A stretch of DNA of 7,499 nt. It comes from an uncultured Methanosarcinales archaeon. GTDB lineage: Archaea > Halobacteriota > Methanosarcinia > Methanotrichales > Methanotrichaceae. Both the position numbers and the translations under genes were made by a program. The notes under the pieces were generated by a model. It had not been told where the DNA came from and did no database searches. It worked only from the letters and a program-made list of their open reading frames with translations. The stretch spans positions 1-7,499 of the forward strand of contig CALMJN010000058.1 in NCBI GenBank assembly GCA_937864385.1. Direction: 5' to 3'. Positions 1-6,700 of the stretch are shown here, in pieces; the first letter of the stretch is position 1; every line of letters starts with the position of its first letter.

Positions 1-355
1 GGTGAGGGGATTTCTCTCTCATCTGAAATTGCCCCAGAGCTGTTCCATGGGCCAAGGCAGGCAATGGACATAAAAATTTGTTTATCCTCTGCTTTCCAAG
101 TCATTCTCCGTAATATTGGAACGCGAATGGCAATTCATTCACTTAATCTATCTGCCCATGCCAGAAATCGCATAGTATAATGGAGATGGAATGAGAAGCA
201 GTCTTCGGAGCAGACATCCGCAAACAATTTCTCTTTAAAGACTGTCCCAACCAAAGGTGGTCAAAAAGTTCCGGACCGATTTTGATTGCGAACATCTCAG
301 GCCGATAGCACCATCTCAAGTACTCTCACTTACGAAAAAAGTAAATTGGCCTTTA
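1..355. other. Non-coding flank downstream of alaS
   Basis: I see no gene I can support here. The stretch is less G+C-rich than alaS and has A/T-rich patches, for example around 70-86 and a TATA-like element near 173-179. The only frame open from the left edge runs from 1 to the TAA at 178-180 (59 codons). It lacks the G/C third-position bias of the real genes in this window and has no start context. On the minus strand an ATG at 69-71 opens a frame leaving the left edge, but about 23 codons are too few to judge. The right end carries the oligo-T candidate terminator of alaS. Confidence 0.5.
335..340 (-). terminator. Oligo-T terminator candidate for alaS
   Basis: On the minus strand, six consecutive T (plus-strand A at 335-340) lie about 15 bases after the alaS stop. 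Archaeal RNA polymerase commonly terminates at such oligo-T tracts without a strong hairpin. The alaS stop itself is a tandem TGA-TAA (358-353). A short GGCC...GGCC inverted repeat flanks it, but I see no convincing longer stem. Confidence 0.4.
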
Positions 356-3079
356 TCAGGCCCTCATCGCCTCTCTTCCCGCCGCCAGGGCCTCCTCCAG
401 CTTCGCCACGTCCGGCCCTCCCCCCTGAGCCAGCTCCGGCCTGCCACCGCCGCCTCCGCCTAAAGCCTTAGCAGCGGCCTTGATGATCGCCCCAGCCTTG
501 AGGCCCTTCTCCAGCCCGGACTTGCCCACAGCTGCCACCAGCTTGCCCGTCTCGCTGCCCAAAAGAACAGTGCAGTCCTGCTCTGCCAGCAGGGCCGCAG
601 CCTTCAGAAGCTCGTCTATATCTGCTTTGCCCATCCTCTGCACCACAATCTTCAGGCCATCGGCCTCCTCAGCCTCTGCAGCGAGGCTCCGCAGGCGGGC
701 TTTAGCCAGCTCCTCCTTCAGCCTCTCAATCTCCTTGGCCTGCCCCTTCCACTCCTCAAAGAACCTCTCTGCTGTCCTGGGCAGCTGCTCAGCCGGAACG
801 CGCAAAACGCCGGAGGCCTGGGCCAGCAGGTCGTCCCGCTCTTGAACCGCCCGCACCGCTGCCTCCCCGGCGGCAAACTCAATCCTCTCCACCCCGTCCT
901 GTATGCGCTCGGAGCGCAGGATTTTGATCGCCCCGATCATTCCTGTGTTGGTGACATGGGTTCCGGCGCAGGCCTCTATGTCGCTTCCGACGCGCACCAC
1001 CCGTATCTGCTTGCCGGGCGGAACGCCTCCCTGGTACAGCTCGAATCCAAAGAGCTTCTCCGCCTCCTCCCGCGGGAGAAACTGGGTGTCCACGGCGGTC
1101 AGCTCCATAACCCGGCGGTTGGCCTCCAGCTCAATGGCCTTCAGCTCCGCCTCGGTGATGCGCCTGTAATGGGATATGTCCAGCCGGGCCCTATCCTCGC
1201 TCTTCTGGGCTCCCGCCTGCCAGACATGCCGTCCCAAGATCCTCTTGGCCGAGTCATGCACCAGATGGGTGGCGGTATGATGCCTGGCGTGGGCCAGGCG
1301 GCGGCGCATGTCCACCTTTCCCGCAACGCGGTCTCCCTTCTGGAGGCCTGCTCTGTCCAGCTTGTGCAGGACTGCGTCCCCGGACTTCTGCACATCCACC
1401 ACCGCGAACTCCTGCCCTGCCCTCTCCAGAGTGCCGTGATCCGCCGGCTGGCCTCCCCCTTCGGGGTAAAGCAGAGTCCTGTCCAGCACCGCCCAGCCTT
1501 CGGCAGTGACATCCAGCACCGTGGCCTCAAAGACCTGGTCGAAGGGGTTCTCATAGTAGAGCAGCTCCGTCTTTCCCGGCACCACCGCCTTAGCCTCTTC
1601 TTCCGCCTCGGCCTTAATCCTCTTCTTGGCCACAAGGCTGTAGAAGTTGTCCGGCAGCTCCACAGTTGCTCCCATCTCCTCCGCCGAGGCCTTGGCTATC
1701 TCCGGAGGAATGCCGTGTGTGTCGTAGAGGGCAATCATCTCCGCTAGCGGCACCGCCTGCTCTAATTTCTTGAAGTGCTCGGCGCTCTTTTTCACAAGCC
1801 GCTTGCCCTTTTCCAGGGTCTCGGCATACTTCTGCTCCTCCTGGGTCAGTATCTCCCTGACGGTGACAAACCTCTCCTCCCAGTCGGGATAGTCCAGGCG
1901 GGAGATCTGCATCTCCACCAGATCGGCTATAGGCAGATCGAGGCCCAGCTCCTTCATCAGCCTTAGAGCCCGGCGTATGACCAGGCGGGCCAGGTATCCG
2001 GACTTGACATTGGAGGGAATGATCCCGTCTCCCAGCATATAGGCCAGGCAGCGGGTGTGGTCCACCACGGCATAGACCCTTTCCATGGGCTCAATGGTCC
2101 TCTCCAGCTTCTCCGGGCTGGTGCCGATGCTCTTGGCGATCATGGCCCGCAGGTCCTTCATGCTGTACTCATCCAGGTCCACCATTCCCGCCAGGCGGGC
2201 GTTCTGGGCGAAGATCTCGGCATACTCCGGGTCGGCCAGGTCGTGCTCCACCCCGGCCAGGTCGGCCACCTTGCCCACCAGATGGGGGAATATGGCATCA
2301 TAGATGGTGGGCGATCCGGTGGAAGCCCAGACAAACCTCTCCAGGCCGTATCCGGTATCCACGATGTAATTGTTCATCTTCTCATAGCACTCGCCCTTGA
2401 TCTGGATGGGCCCGCCGGCGACGGCCTTGAGGTCCATGAATACCAATGTGGCCAGCTCCAGGCCCCCCACCATGACCTCCACGCTGGGCCCGGCATTTCC
2501 TCCCCCGGCCCAGGGATTTTCTTTGTAGGTCACTGCCAGCGGGTCCATGCCCAGGCCGGCCAGCAGCTCATCGCATAACCGGACCGTCCGGTCCTTCCAG
2601 TAGATCTCCCTCTCCCTGGTATTGAATACATGATGGGCCATCATCTCGAAGGTGGTCAGATGCCGACCGCTGCGCCCTACGGAATCCAGGTCGTCCAGCC
2701 GGATGCAGGGCTGGCTGATGGTGAGGGGATTGGCGGGAGGAGGAACCTGCCCCGAGGTGACAAAGGGCTGAAAATCGGCGATAGAGGCGATGGTAAGGTA
2801 GATATCGTCCCGCCAGCGGGCCACCACAGGGTATCTTTTGATGCGAGAGTGTCCCCGAGCCTGGAAGAAGCTCAGGTAGTGCTCGCGCATTTCATCCAAT
2901 GTGTGCTCGCGCTTGAAGATGGGAGAGCCTATGAAGGTATAGGGATCGCAGGGAGGGTCCCCGCAGGTCTTCCTCTGGCCGTCTCTGGTCCAGAAGAATT
3001 TGCCGCATTTCTCGCACTTCTTGCGCTGGAATCCCTCATCCACGAAGAAGTCCAATCTATACTCATCCTCGGAGAACAT
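356..3079 (-). CDS. alaS: Alanyl-tRNA synthetase, archaeal type
   Basis: This cytoplasmic class II synthetase attaches alanine to tRNA-Ala and hydrolyses mischarged Ser/Gly-tRNA-Ala. The 907 residues are the full length for archaeal AlaS. An N-terminal Cys cluster (C22, C25, C39, C44) typical of archaeal AlaS is followed by PYTFIGSPIF. The aminoacylation core contains the RDDIYLTIASIADFQPFVTSG region (about 90-110), FEMMAHH (144-150) and motif 3 GYGLER (243-248). The editing domain (about 510-740) has all four zinc ligands: H601 and H605 (HTATH), and C704 and H708 (CAGTH). A coiled linker (about 770-800) leads to the C-terminal DHHA1/C-Ala domain, ending in a six-glycine run (874-879) and RPELAQGGG. 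The ATG start at 3079 matches the conserved archaeal N-terminus, although no strong ribosome binding site precedes it. It follows gfcR in the same orientation after 159 bases, so it may be read from its own promoter. Nothing essential is missing. Several long open frames on the opposite strand are shadows of its codon bias. Confidence 0.97.
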   Translation of the reverse strand: MFSEDEYRLDFFVDEGFQRKKCEKCGKFFWTRDGQRKTCGDPPCDPYTFIGSPIFKREHTLDEMREHYLSFFQARGHSRIKRYPVVARWRDDIYLTIASIADFQPFVTSGQVPPPANPLTISQPCIRLDDLDSVGRSGRHLTTFEMMAHHVFNTREREIYWKDRTVRLCDELLAGLGMDPLAVTYKENPWAGGGNAGPSVEVMVGGLELATLVFMDLKAVAGGPIQIKGECYEKMNNYIVDTGYGLERFVWASTGSPTIYDAIFPHLVGKVADLAGVEHDLADPEYAEIFAQNARLAGMVDLDEYSMKDLRAMIAKSIGTSPEKLERTIEPMERVYAVVDHTRCLAYMLGDGIIPSNVKSGYLARLVIRRALRLMKELGLDLPIADLVEMQISRLDYPDWEERFVTVREILTQEEQKYAETLEKGKRLVKKSAEHFKKLEQAVPLAEMIALYDTHGIPPEIAKASAEEMGATVELPDNFYSLVAKKRIKAEAEEEAKAVVPGKTELLYYENPFDQVFEATVLDVTAEGWAVLDRTLLYPEGGGQPADHGTLERAGQEFAVVDVQKSGDAVLHKLDRAGLQKGDRVAGKVDMRRRLAHARHHTATHLVHDSAKRILGRHVWQAGAQKSEDRARLDISHYRRITEAELKAIELEANRRVMELTAVDTQFLPREEAEKLFGFELYQGGVPPGKQIRVVRVGSDIEACAGTHVTNTGMIGAIKILRSERIQDGVERIEFAAGEAAVRAVQERDDLLAQASGVLRVPAEQLPRTAERFFEEWKGQAKEIERLKEELAKARLRSLAAEAEEADGLKIVVQRMGKADIDELLKAAALLAEQDCTVLLGSETGKLVAAVGKSGLEKGLKAGAIIKAAAKALGGGGGGRPELAQGGGPDVAKLEEALAAGREAMRA

Positions 3080-3120
3080 AATGCATCAGCTTGTGAGGGG
3101 GAGAGATGAGACAGGATTGC

Positions 3121-3167
3121 TAAAAGGCTTTCCAAAGGCAAGAAGAAAAAGAGATCACGATCTATAG
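3121..3167 (-). promoter_or_regulatory. Candidate alaS promoter with inverted repeat
   Basis: The 159-base gap between gfcR and alaS contains two TATA-like elements on the minus strand: CTATAG at 3162-3167 and CTTTTA near 3122-3127. The second would place a start site about 20 bases before the alaS ATG. The first overlaps a near-perfect inverted repeat, AGATC-AC-GATCT, at 3152-3163, which could be an operator. A T-rich tract (CTTTTTCTTCTT, about 3140-3151 read on the minus strand) could instead terminate the gfcR transcript. The sequence alone does not decide which of these is used. Confidence 0.3.
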
Positions 3168-3238
3168 GAGGGCGGAAAGAGAATGGAAAAGGAGATGGCC
3201 GGCGGGTCCCATCCCCGTCTTTCCCCCAATAGCTACTG

Positions 3239-3856
3239 CTAATTGACCCTCAAGACCTTGAGCAGAGATACCACGGGAACTCCTGCTATCTCATCGGTTC
3301 CCTTCTTGTCGATCAGCACGGCGATGGCATTGATCTGGGCTCCATGCTCATCCAGATACTCCACTGCCTCCTCCAGGGTCTTTCCTGAGGTCACTACATC
3401 ATCGACGATGATGCACTCCTTGTCCATAACGCTGGAGAAGTTGGCGCTCAGATTGCCCTTCGCCTTGCCGCTCTCCTGGGTCAGCATCTGCTTGCTGGGA
3501 GTGTAGACTGCAAGGTCAGCCGCCAGGCTGTTGGCCACCATGCTGGCCAGAGGCAGGCCAGAAAGAGCAATGCCCACAACCACATCCACGCCACAGTCCT
3601 TCTCGTCCAGAGTATCATAAATGATATCTGAGAGGGCTTCGGAGACATGGCTGAGCCGGAAGGCACTCTTGCCGATCATGGACCAGTCCACGGAGATATC
3701 CTTGGGGCCGGGAGATGTGCTGGCCTTCTCGGCATGAGTCAGCAGCCAGGTTACAGTCTCGCTGGAAATATTCAGCTCTTCGGAGATCTGGCCTTCTACC
3801 AGGCCTTCCGCCTTCAGTTCCGATGCCTTCTTCATCAAAGTCTCAATATTTTTCAT
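3239..3856 (-). CDS. gfcR: GfcR/PyrE-like HTH-phosphoribosyltransferase regulator
   Basis: This 205-residue protein is a helix-turn-helix domain fused to a phosphoribosyltransferase-type domain. It is often annotated as an orotate phosphoribosyltransferase-like protein. The HTH lies at about 17-42 (AEGLVEGQISEELNISSETV). The PRTase domain follows from about 60, with the hallmark PRPP-binding loop CIIVDDVVTSGKT at 148-160 (acidic pair D152-D153). The order resembles haloarchaeal GfcR, an activator of sugar-catabolism genes, and not catalytic PyrE, which has no N-terminal HTH. I therefore infer a transcription regulator sensing PRPP or another phosphorylated metabolite; residual catalysis cannot be excluded. 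The ATG at 3856 lies one base after the nob1 stop, with a GAGGTG ribosome binding site inside the nob1 3' end, so the two are almost certainly cotranscribed. In a methanogen the target genes and ligand are unknown. The family call is firm; the GfcR-type role is less certain. Confidence 0.85.
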   Translation of the reverse strand: MKNIETLMKKASELKAEGLVEGQISEELNISSETVTWLLTHAEKASTSPGPKDISVDWSMIGKSAFRLSHVSEALSDIIYDTLDEKDCGVDVVVGIALSGLPLASMVANSLAADLAVYTPSKQMLTQESGKAKGNLSANFSSVMDKECIIVDDVVTSGKTLEEAVEYLDEHGAQINAIAVLIDKKGTDEIAGVPVVSLLKVLRVN

Positions 3857-3857
3857 T

Positions 3858-4310
3858 CTATATGCACCTCTTCTTCTTGGGGGCAGGAGTCCCGCAATCA
3901 GGACAGGCTATCCCCTCGAACCTGCTGCCGCAGCCCCTGCATCTCTGGATGTGCTTTCGTATTCTCTTTATCCTGGGCTGCCCTATGGGCTCTATCTTCA
4001 GGCCGAGGTGAAGAGCTACATTTTGTAGAGCATAATCGTCAGTAGCGAGAACTCCACCGTACTCCAGGGCTTTGGCCAGGACATCCAGATCGGCAGTAGA
4101 AAGCGTCCGGATGTCGCCTGTCTCTCGTGCCCCCTTTTCCGCTGCCTTTCGTGACTGGGGCGAGGGGCTTTCCACCCTGGCCTCGAAGATGGCAAGCAGG
4201 GATCTGGTCCGGATATCCTTGAGCTCCGCTTCCACCGCCGGGACGGTGATCAGCTGACCTGCGGGTCTCTTGCCCCAGATAAACACCGAAGCATCGGCTA
4301 CGACATACAC
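3858..4310 (-). CDS. nob1: Nob1 endonuclease (PIN domain + zinc ribbon)
   Basis: Nob1 is the endonuclease that matures the 3' end of small-subunit (16S) rRNA. The 150 residues show the archaeal Nob1 layout. The PIN domain covers about 1-110, with acidic residues D6 (VADAS), E27/E29 (VEAEL), D74 (LSTADLDVLAKA) and D91/D92 (LATDDYALQNVA), which should form the metal-binding active site. A basic linker (RIKRIRKH) leads to a four-cysteine zinc ribbon, C124-x2-C127...C136-x2-C139, and a basic tail. The start is GTG at 4310: the only codon between it and an in-frame TAG (4316-4314) is CAT, and the usual PIN opening strand follows at once. A TATA-like element about 22 bases upstream suggests a leaderless or short-leader mRNA. 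It heads the nob1-gfcR unit and is divergent from the EMC6-like/rli1 pair. PIN toxins lack this zinc ribbon, so a toxin identity is unlikely. Confidence 0.9.
   Translation of the reverse strand: MYVVADASVFIWGKRPAGQLITVPAVEAELKDIRTRSLLAIFEARVESPSPQSRKAAEKGARETGDIRTLSTADLDVLAKALEYGGVLATDDYALQNVALHLGLKIEPIGQPRIKRIRKHIQRCRGCGSRFEGIACPDCGTPAPKKKRCI
3865..3870 (-). promoter_or_regulatory. Ribosome binding site of gfcR
   Basis: GAGGTG on the minus strand lies 8 bases before the gfcR ATG and inside the last codons of nob1. It matches the archaeal 16S anti-SD core, fixes the gfcR start and supports coupled translation with nob1. Confidence 0.65.
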
Positions 4311-4327
4311 ATGCTAAAGCTCTTCTA

Positions 4328-4336
4328 AGTTATAGT
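4328..4336 (-). promoter_or_regulatory. TATA-like box for nob1-gfcR
   Basis: The minus strand reads ACTATAACT here, with its centre about 22 bases upstream of the nob1 GTG. That spacing would give a transcript beginning at or near the start codon. A weak AGAAGAG purine stretch also precedes the GTG, so a short leader is possible. Confidence 0.35.
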
Positions 4337-4368
4337 ACTTGGACTTTTCCCGGACCAAAACGCTATTA

Positions 4369-4377
4369 TCATATAAT
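4369..4377 (+). promoter_or_regulatory. TATA-like box for the EMC6-like/rli1 pair
   Basis: The plus strand reads TCATATAAT around 4368-4376 in an A/T-rich patch. Its centre is about 21-24 bases before the ATG at 4394, the usual archaeal TATA-to-start distance. This favours a leaderless mRNA beginning at 4394 and argues against the ATG at 4376, which overlaps the box itself. The element is nearly symmetric and could also serve nob1 on the other strand. Confidence 0.35.
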
Positions 4378-4393
4378 GAAATCCTGGGGTGGG

Positions 4394-4801
4394 ATGGCCA
4401 AGAAAGAGAAGAAAGCCGGCAACAAGCCGGGCCAGCAGCTCTCTCCCGCCGAGAGCAATAAAGCGGCTGCGGAACGATCAGCCAAGCAGCCGTCTAAGTC
4501 CAAGTCCACCATCGCATTCGAGCGCAGAAAGAATCGAGTTGATGGCATAATCAAGACGGTATATCCTTCCGTCCTGGGTACAGCGGCGGGCTTTGCCTGC
4601 TACCATGCCGGCGATGCCCTGGCCCCATATCCCTGGCATTTCGTGATGCTATCCATTATCTTGGTCACATTTCTCATCCAAAAGCATACCTATAATTTCC
4701 TGAATATAGATGCAGACAGCTTCAAGACCAAAGACTGGTTTTATGTGGAGTTCATGGTAGTAGACCTCTGGCTGGTCACCTGGACCCTTCTGCTCAACTG
4801 A
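4394..4801 (+). CDS. EMC6-like three-helix membrane protein
   Basis: This small membrane protein begins MAKKEKKAG. A charged, Lys/Ala/Ser-rich soluble N-terminus of about 45 residues precedes three hydrophobic helices. Counted from 4394 these are about 57-74 (SVLGTAAGFACYHAGDAL), 80-96 (PWHFVMLSIILVTFLIQ) and 115-134 (WFYVEFMVVDLWLVTWTLLL), ending right after helix 3. Topology, size and the Gly/Ala-rich first helix resemble archaeal EMC6-like (Rab5IP-fold) proteins, relatives of the EMC6 subunit of the eukaryotic ER membrane insertase. This is pattern recognition, not a search, and the fallback is an uncharacterised membrane protein. An upstream in-frame ATG at 4376 would add MKSWGG. I prefer 4394 because the 4376 ATG lies in the TATA-like box and has no ribosome binding site. 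The gene ends 10 bases before rli1, so the two are likely cotranscribed. Confidence 0.65.
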   Translation: MAKKEKKAGNKPGQQLSPAESNKAAAERSAKQPSKSKSTIAFERRKNRVDGIIKTVYPSVLGTAAGFACYHAGDALAPYPWHFVMLSIILVTFLIQKHTYNFLNIDADSFKTKDWFYVEFMVVDLWLVTWTLLLN

Positions 4802-4808
4802 GGGTGGT
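4802..4808 (+). promoter_or_regulatory. Ribosome binding site of rli1
   Basis: GGGTGGT lies between the stop of the EMC6-like gene and the GTG at 4812. It matches the GGTG core expected to pair with archaeal 16S rRNA and supports the non-ATG start. Confidence 0.5.
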
Positions 4809-4811
4809 AGA

Positions 4812-6572
4812 GTGAGGATTGCCATCATCAACCGTGATCGATGCCAGCCCCGCAAGTGCTCCAAAGAGTGCGAGTACTTCTGCCCCCCCGTGCGCACCGG
4901 CGATGAAACCATAATCTTTGAGGACGGCAAGCCGCTGATCACCGAGAACCTCTGTGTGGGCTGCGGAATATGCGTGCGCAAATGCCCCTTTAAGGCCATC
5001 AATATCACCAACCTCCCGGAGGAGATGGAGGACCCGGTGCATAGATATGGTCCGAACGGCTTTGCCCTCTACGGCCTGCCCGTGCCTGTAAACGGGCGGG
5101 TCACCGGCCTCTTGGGTCCCAACGGCATAGGCAAGAGCACTGCGGTATCCATACTCTCTGGAGTGCTGCGGCCCAACCTGGGAAAGGATGCCTCCTGGGA
5201 GGATGTCTTCCAGAGGTTCGCCGGCAGCGCCCTGGGCGACTATCTGAAGAAGGTGGCGGATAAGGGGGTCCGGACCTCTTACAAGCCCCAGTATGTGGAC
5301 CGCATCCCCAAGAGCTATTCCGGCCGGGTGAGGGGGCTATTGGAGAAGACGGATGAGCGTGGGGCTTTATCCCATCTGGTGTCAAGGCTATCCCTGGATG
5401 GGCTATTGGAGCGGGAGATATCCAGCCTCTCCGGGGGAGAGCTGCAGAGGGTGGCCATAGCCGCCGCGGCATCACGCGATGCCGGCTTTTATTTCTTTGA
5501 CGAGATCAGCCCTTACCTGGACATCTACCAGCGCATCAATGTGGCCCGCATCCTGCAAGAACTGGCTCGCGATCGGGCGGTGATGGTGGTGGAGCACGAC
5601 CTGGCCCTGCTCGACCTCCTGGCGGAGAATGTTCATCTCATCTACGGCGTGCCCGGAGCTTACGGTGTCATCACCCGGCCCAAGGGGGTGAGGGTGGGGA
5701 TCAACCAGTACCTGCGCGGCAACCTGCCCGAGGAGAACGTGCGTTTCCGGGATACATCCATTAACTTTGAGGTCCACGCCCCCAGGCTGGAAAAGGAGAT
5801 CCCCTCCCTGATAGCTTATGATGCCTTCGCCGTGCAGTACTCCTCTTTCACCCTCCGGGCCGAGCCAGGCGTCATCCGCCGGGGTGAGGTAGTGGGCATT
5901 CTGGGGCCTAACGGCATAGGCAAGAGCACATACATCAAGGTGCTGGCCGGGGTGGAAAAGCCCACGTCAGGCAGCTTCGAGAGCCAACTGAAGGTATCCT
6001 ACAAGCCCCAGTATCTCAAAGCCGACTCCGATGTCACAGTGCAGGGACTGCTACGGAGCACAACTCACGACTTCGACAGCAGCTACTACCAGACAGAGAT
6101 ACTGCGGCCCATGGGGCTGGAGATGCTCATGGACCAGGCTTTAACCGAGCTGTCCGGGGGGGAGCTGCAGAGGGTGGCCATCACCGCCTGCCTCAGCCGC
6201 CCGGCGGATATTTATCTCCTGGACGAGCCCTCGGCTCACTTGGATGTAGAGCAGAGAATGATGGCGGCCAAGGTTATGAGGCGCTTTGCCGAGTCATCGG
6301 AGAAGACTGTGCTGGTGGTGGACCATGACATTTATCTCATAGACCTTTTGGCGGAGCGGGTAATGGTCTTTGAGGGCCAGCCGGGGTCTATTGGAACAGC
6401 CCACAGCCCCCTGGAGATGAGAGAGGGAATGAACTCCTTTTTGAAGGCCATCAACATCACCTTCCGTCGCGATGAGGAGACCCGTCGGCCCCGGGTCAAT
6501 AAGCCGGACTCGCGCCTGGACCGAAGCCAAAAGGAGCAGGGCGAGTACTACTATCCGGTAGAGGAAAGCTAA
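4812..6572 (+). CDS. rli1: ABCE1/Rli1 ribosome-recycling ATPase
   Basis: ABCE1 is a soluble iron-sulfur ABC ATPase that splits ribosomes into subunits after termination and stays on the small subunit. The 586 residues are typical. The N-terminal ferredoxin-like domain has eight cysteines for two 4Fe-4S clusters: C11, C16, C20, C24 and C48, C51, C54, C58 (CVGCGICVRKCP). NBD1 has Walker A GPNGIGKST (102-110), the helix-loop-helix insertion (about 131-152), signature LSGGE (206-210), Walker B FFDE (D230, E231) and H262. NBD2 has Walker A (365-373), LSGGE (447-451), LLDEPSAHLD (D471, E472) and H505. Hinge segments YGVPGAYGVIT (278-288) and the C-terminal RRPRVNKPDSRLDR are family hallmarks. NBD1 Walker B reads DEISPYLD where NBD2 has the usual DEPSAHLD. 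The GTG start yields the conserved MRIAIINRDRCQP opening. There are no membrane segments, so this is not a transporter. Confidence 0.97.
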   Translation: MRIAIINRDRCQPRKCSKECEYFCPPVRTGDETIIFEDGKPLITENLCVGCGICVRKCPFKAINITNLPEEMEDPVHRYGPNGFALYGLPVPVNGRVTGLLGPNGIGKSTAVSILSGVLRPNLGKDASWEDVFQRFAGSALGDYLKKVADKGVRTSYKPQYVDRIPKSYSGRVRGLLEKTDERGALSHLVSRLSLDGLLEREISSLSGGELQRVAIAAAASRDAGFYFFDEISPYLDIYQRINVARILQELARDRAVMVVEHDLALLDLLAENVHLIYGVPGAYGVITRPKGVRVGINQYLRGNLPEENVRFRDTSINFEVHAPRLEKEIPSLIAYDAFAVQYSSFTLRAEPGVIRRGEVVGILGPNGIGKSTYIKVLAGVEKPTSGSFESQLKVSYKPQYLKADSDVTVQGLLRSTTHDFDSSYYQTEILRPMGLEMLMDQALTELSGGELQRVAITACLSRPADIYLLDEPSAHLDVEQRMMAAKVMRRFAESSEKTVLVVDHDIYLIDLLAERVMVFEGQPGSIGTAHSPLEMREGMNSFLKAINITFRRDEETRRPRVNKPDSRLDRSQKEQGEYYYPVEES

Positions 6573-6597
6573 GAGTCAGGAAAATGATGAGAAAAGT

Positions 6598-6616
6598 GGA
6601 GACCATCCTAATCTCC
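6598..6616 (+). terminator. Weak hairpin downstream of rli1
   Basis: GGAGA (6598-6602) and TCTCC (6612-6616) can pair around a 9-base loop 26 bases after the rli1 stop. No T-run follows on the plus strand, so any terminator role is uncertain. I see no gene between 6573 and 6692. Confidence 0.2.
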
Positions 6617-6673
6617 GCATAATAAGTGGACCGAGAACAGCACTTGGAGCAGCGTTTATCTAAGCAAAGGGTG

Positions 6674-6700
6674 AAAAAAGGATGCGAGGCATTCATCCTT
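6674..6700 (-). terminator. Hairpin plus oligo-T terminator of the membrane gene
   Basis: Perfect 7-base arms (AAGGATG 6678-6684 and CATCCTT 6694-6700) flank a 9-base loop. Read on the minus strand, the stem runs directly into six T (plus-strand A at 6674-6679), the layout of an intrinsic terminator. The TGA stop of the minus-strand gene (6695-6693) lies in the upstream arm, so translation termination and the hairpin overlap. On the plus strand no T-run follows, so it should mainly end the minus-strand transcript. Confidence 0.6.

Noticed and set aside
1..180. Frame open from the left edge ending in LNLSAHARNRIV, faintly like the LSARA..RI segment of ComM/Mg-chelatase ATPases
   Set aside because: Only a handful of residues match. 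The expected ARTIADL continuation is absent in any frame after the stop, and codon use lacks the G/C bias of real genes here. A search of the sequence left of the window would settle it.
842..1747. A 301-codon plus-strand open frame opposite alaS (also smaller ones such as 480-845, 2057-2578 and 2630-3109)
   Set aside because: They lie antisense to an intact, full-length alaS with all motifs. High G+C in alaS third positions removes stops on the other strand, and the translations show no recognisable domain.
4649..5042. Minus-strand open frames across the EMC6-like/rli1 junction
   Set aside because: They overlap two convincing plus-strand genes and their translations have no coherent domain.
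6584..6634. Possible C/D box sRNA: ATGATGA (6584-6590) followed about 40 bases later by CCGA (6631-6634)
   Set aside because: The C box is perfect, but the D, C' and D' boxes are degenerate or missing and I see no clear terminal stem. A small-RNA library or a C/D box search with guide matches to rRNA would decide.
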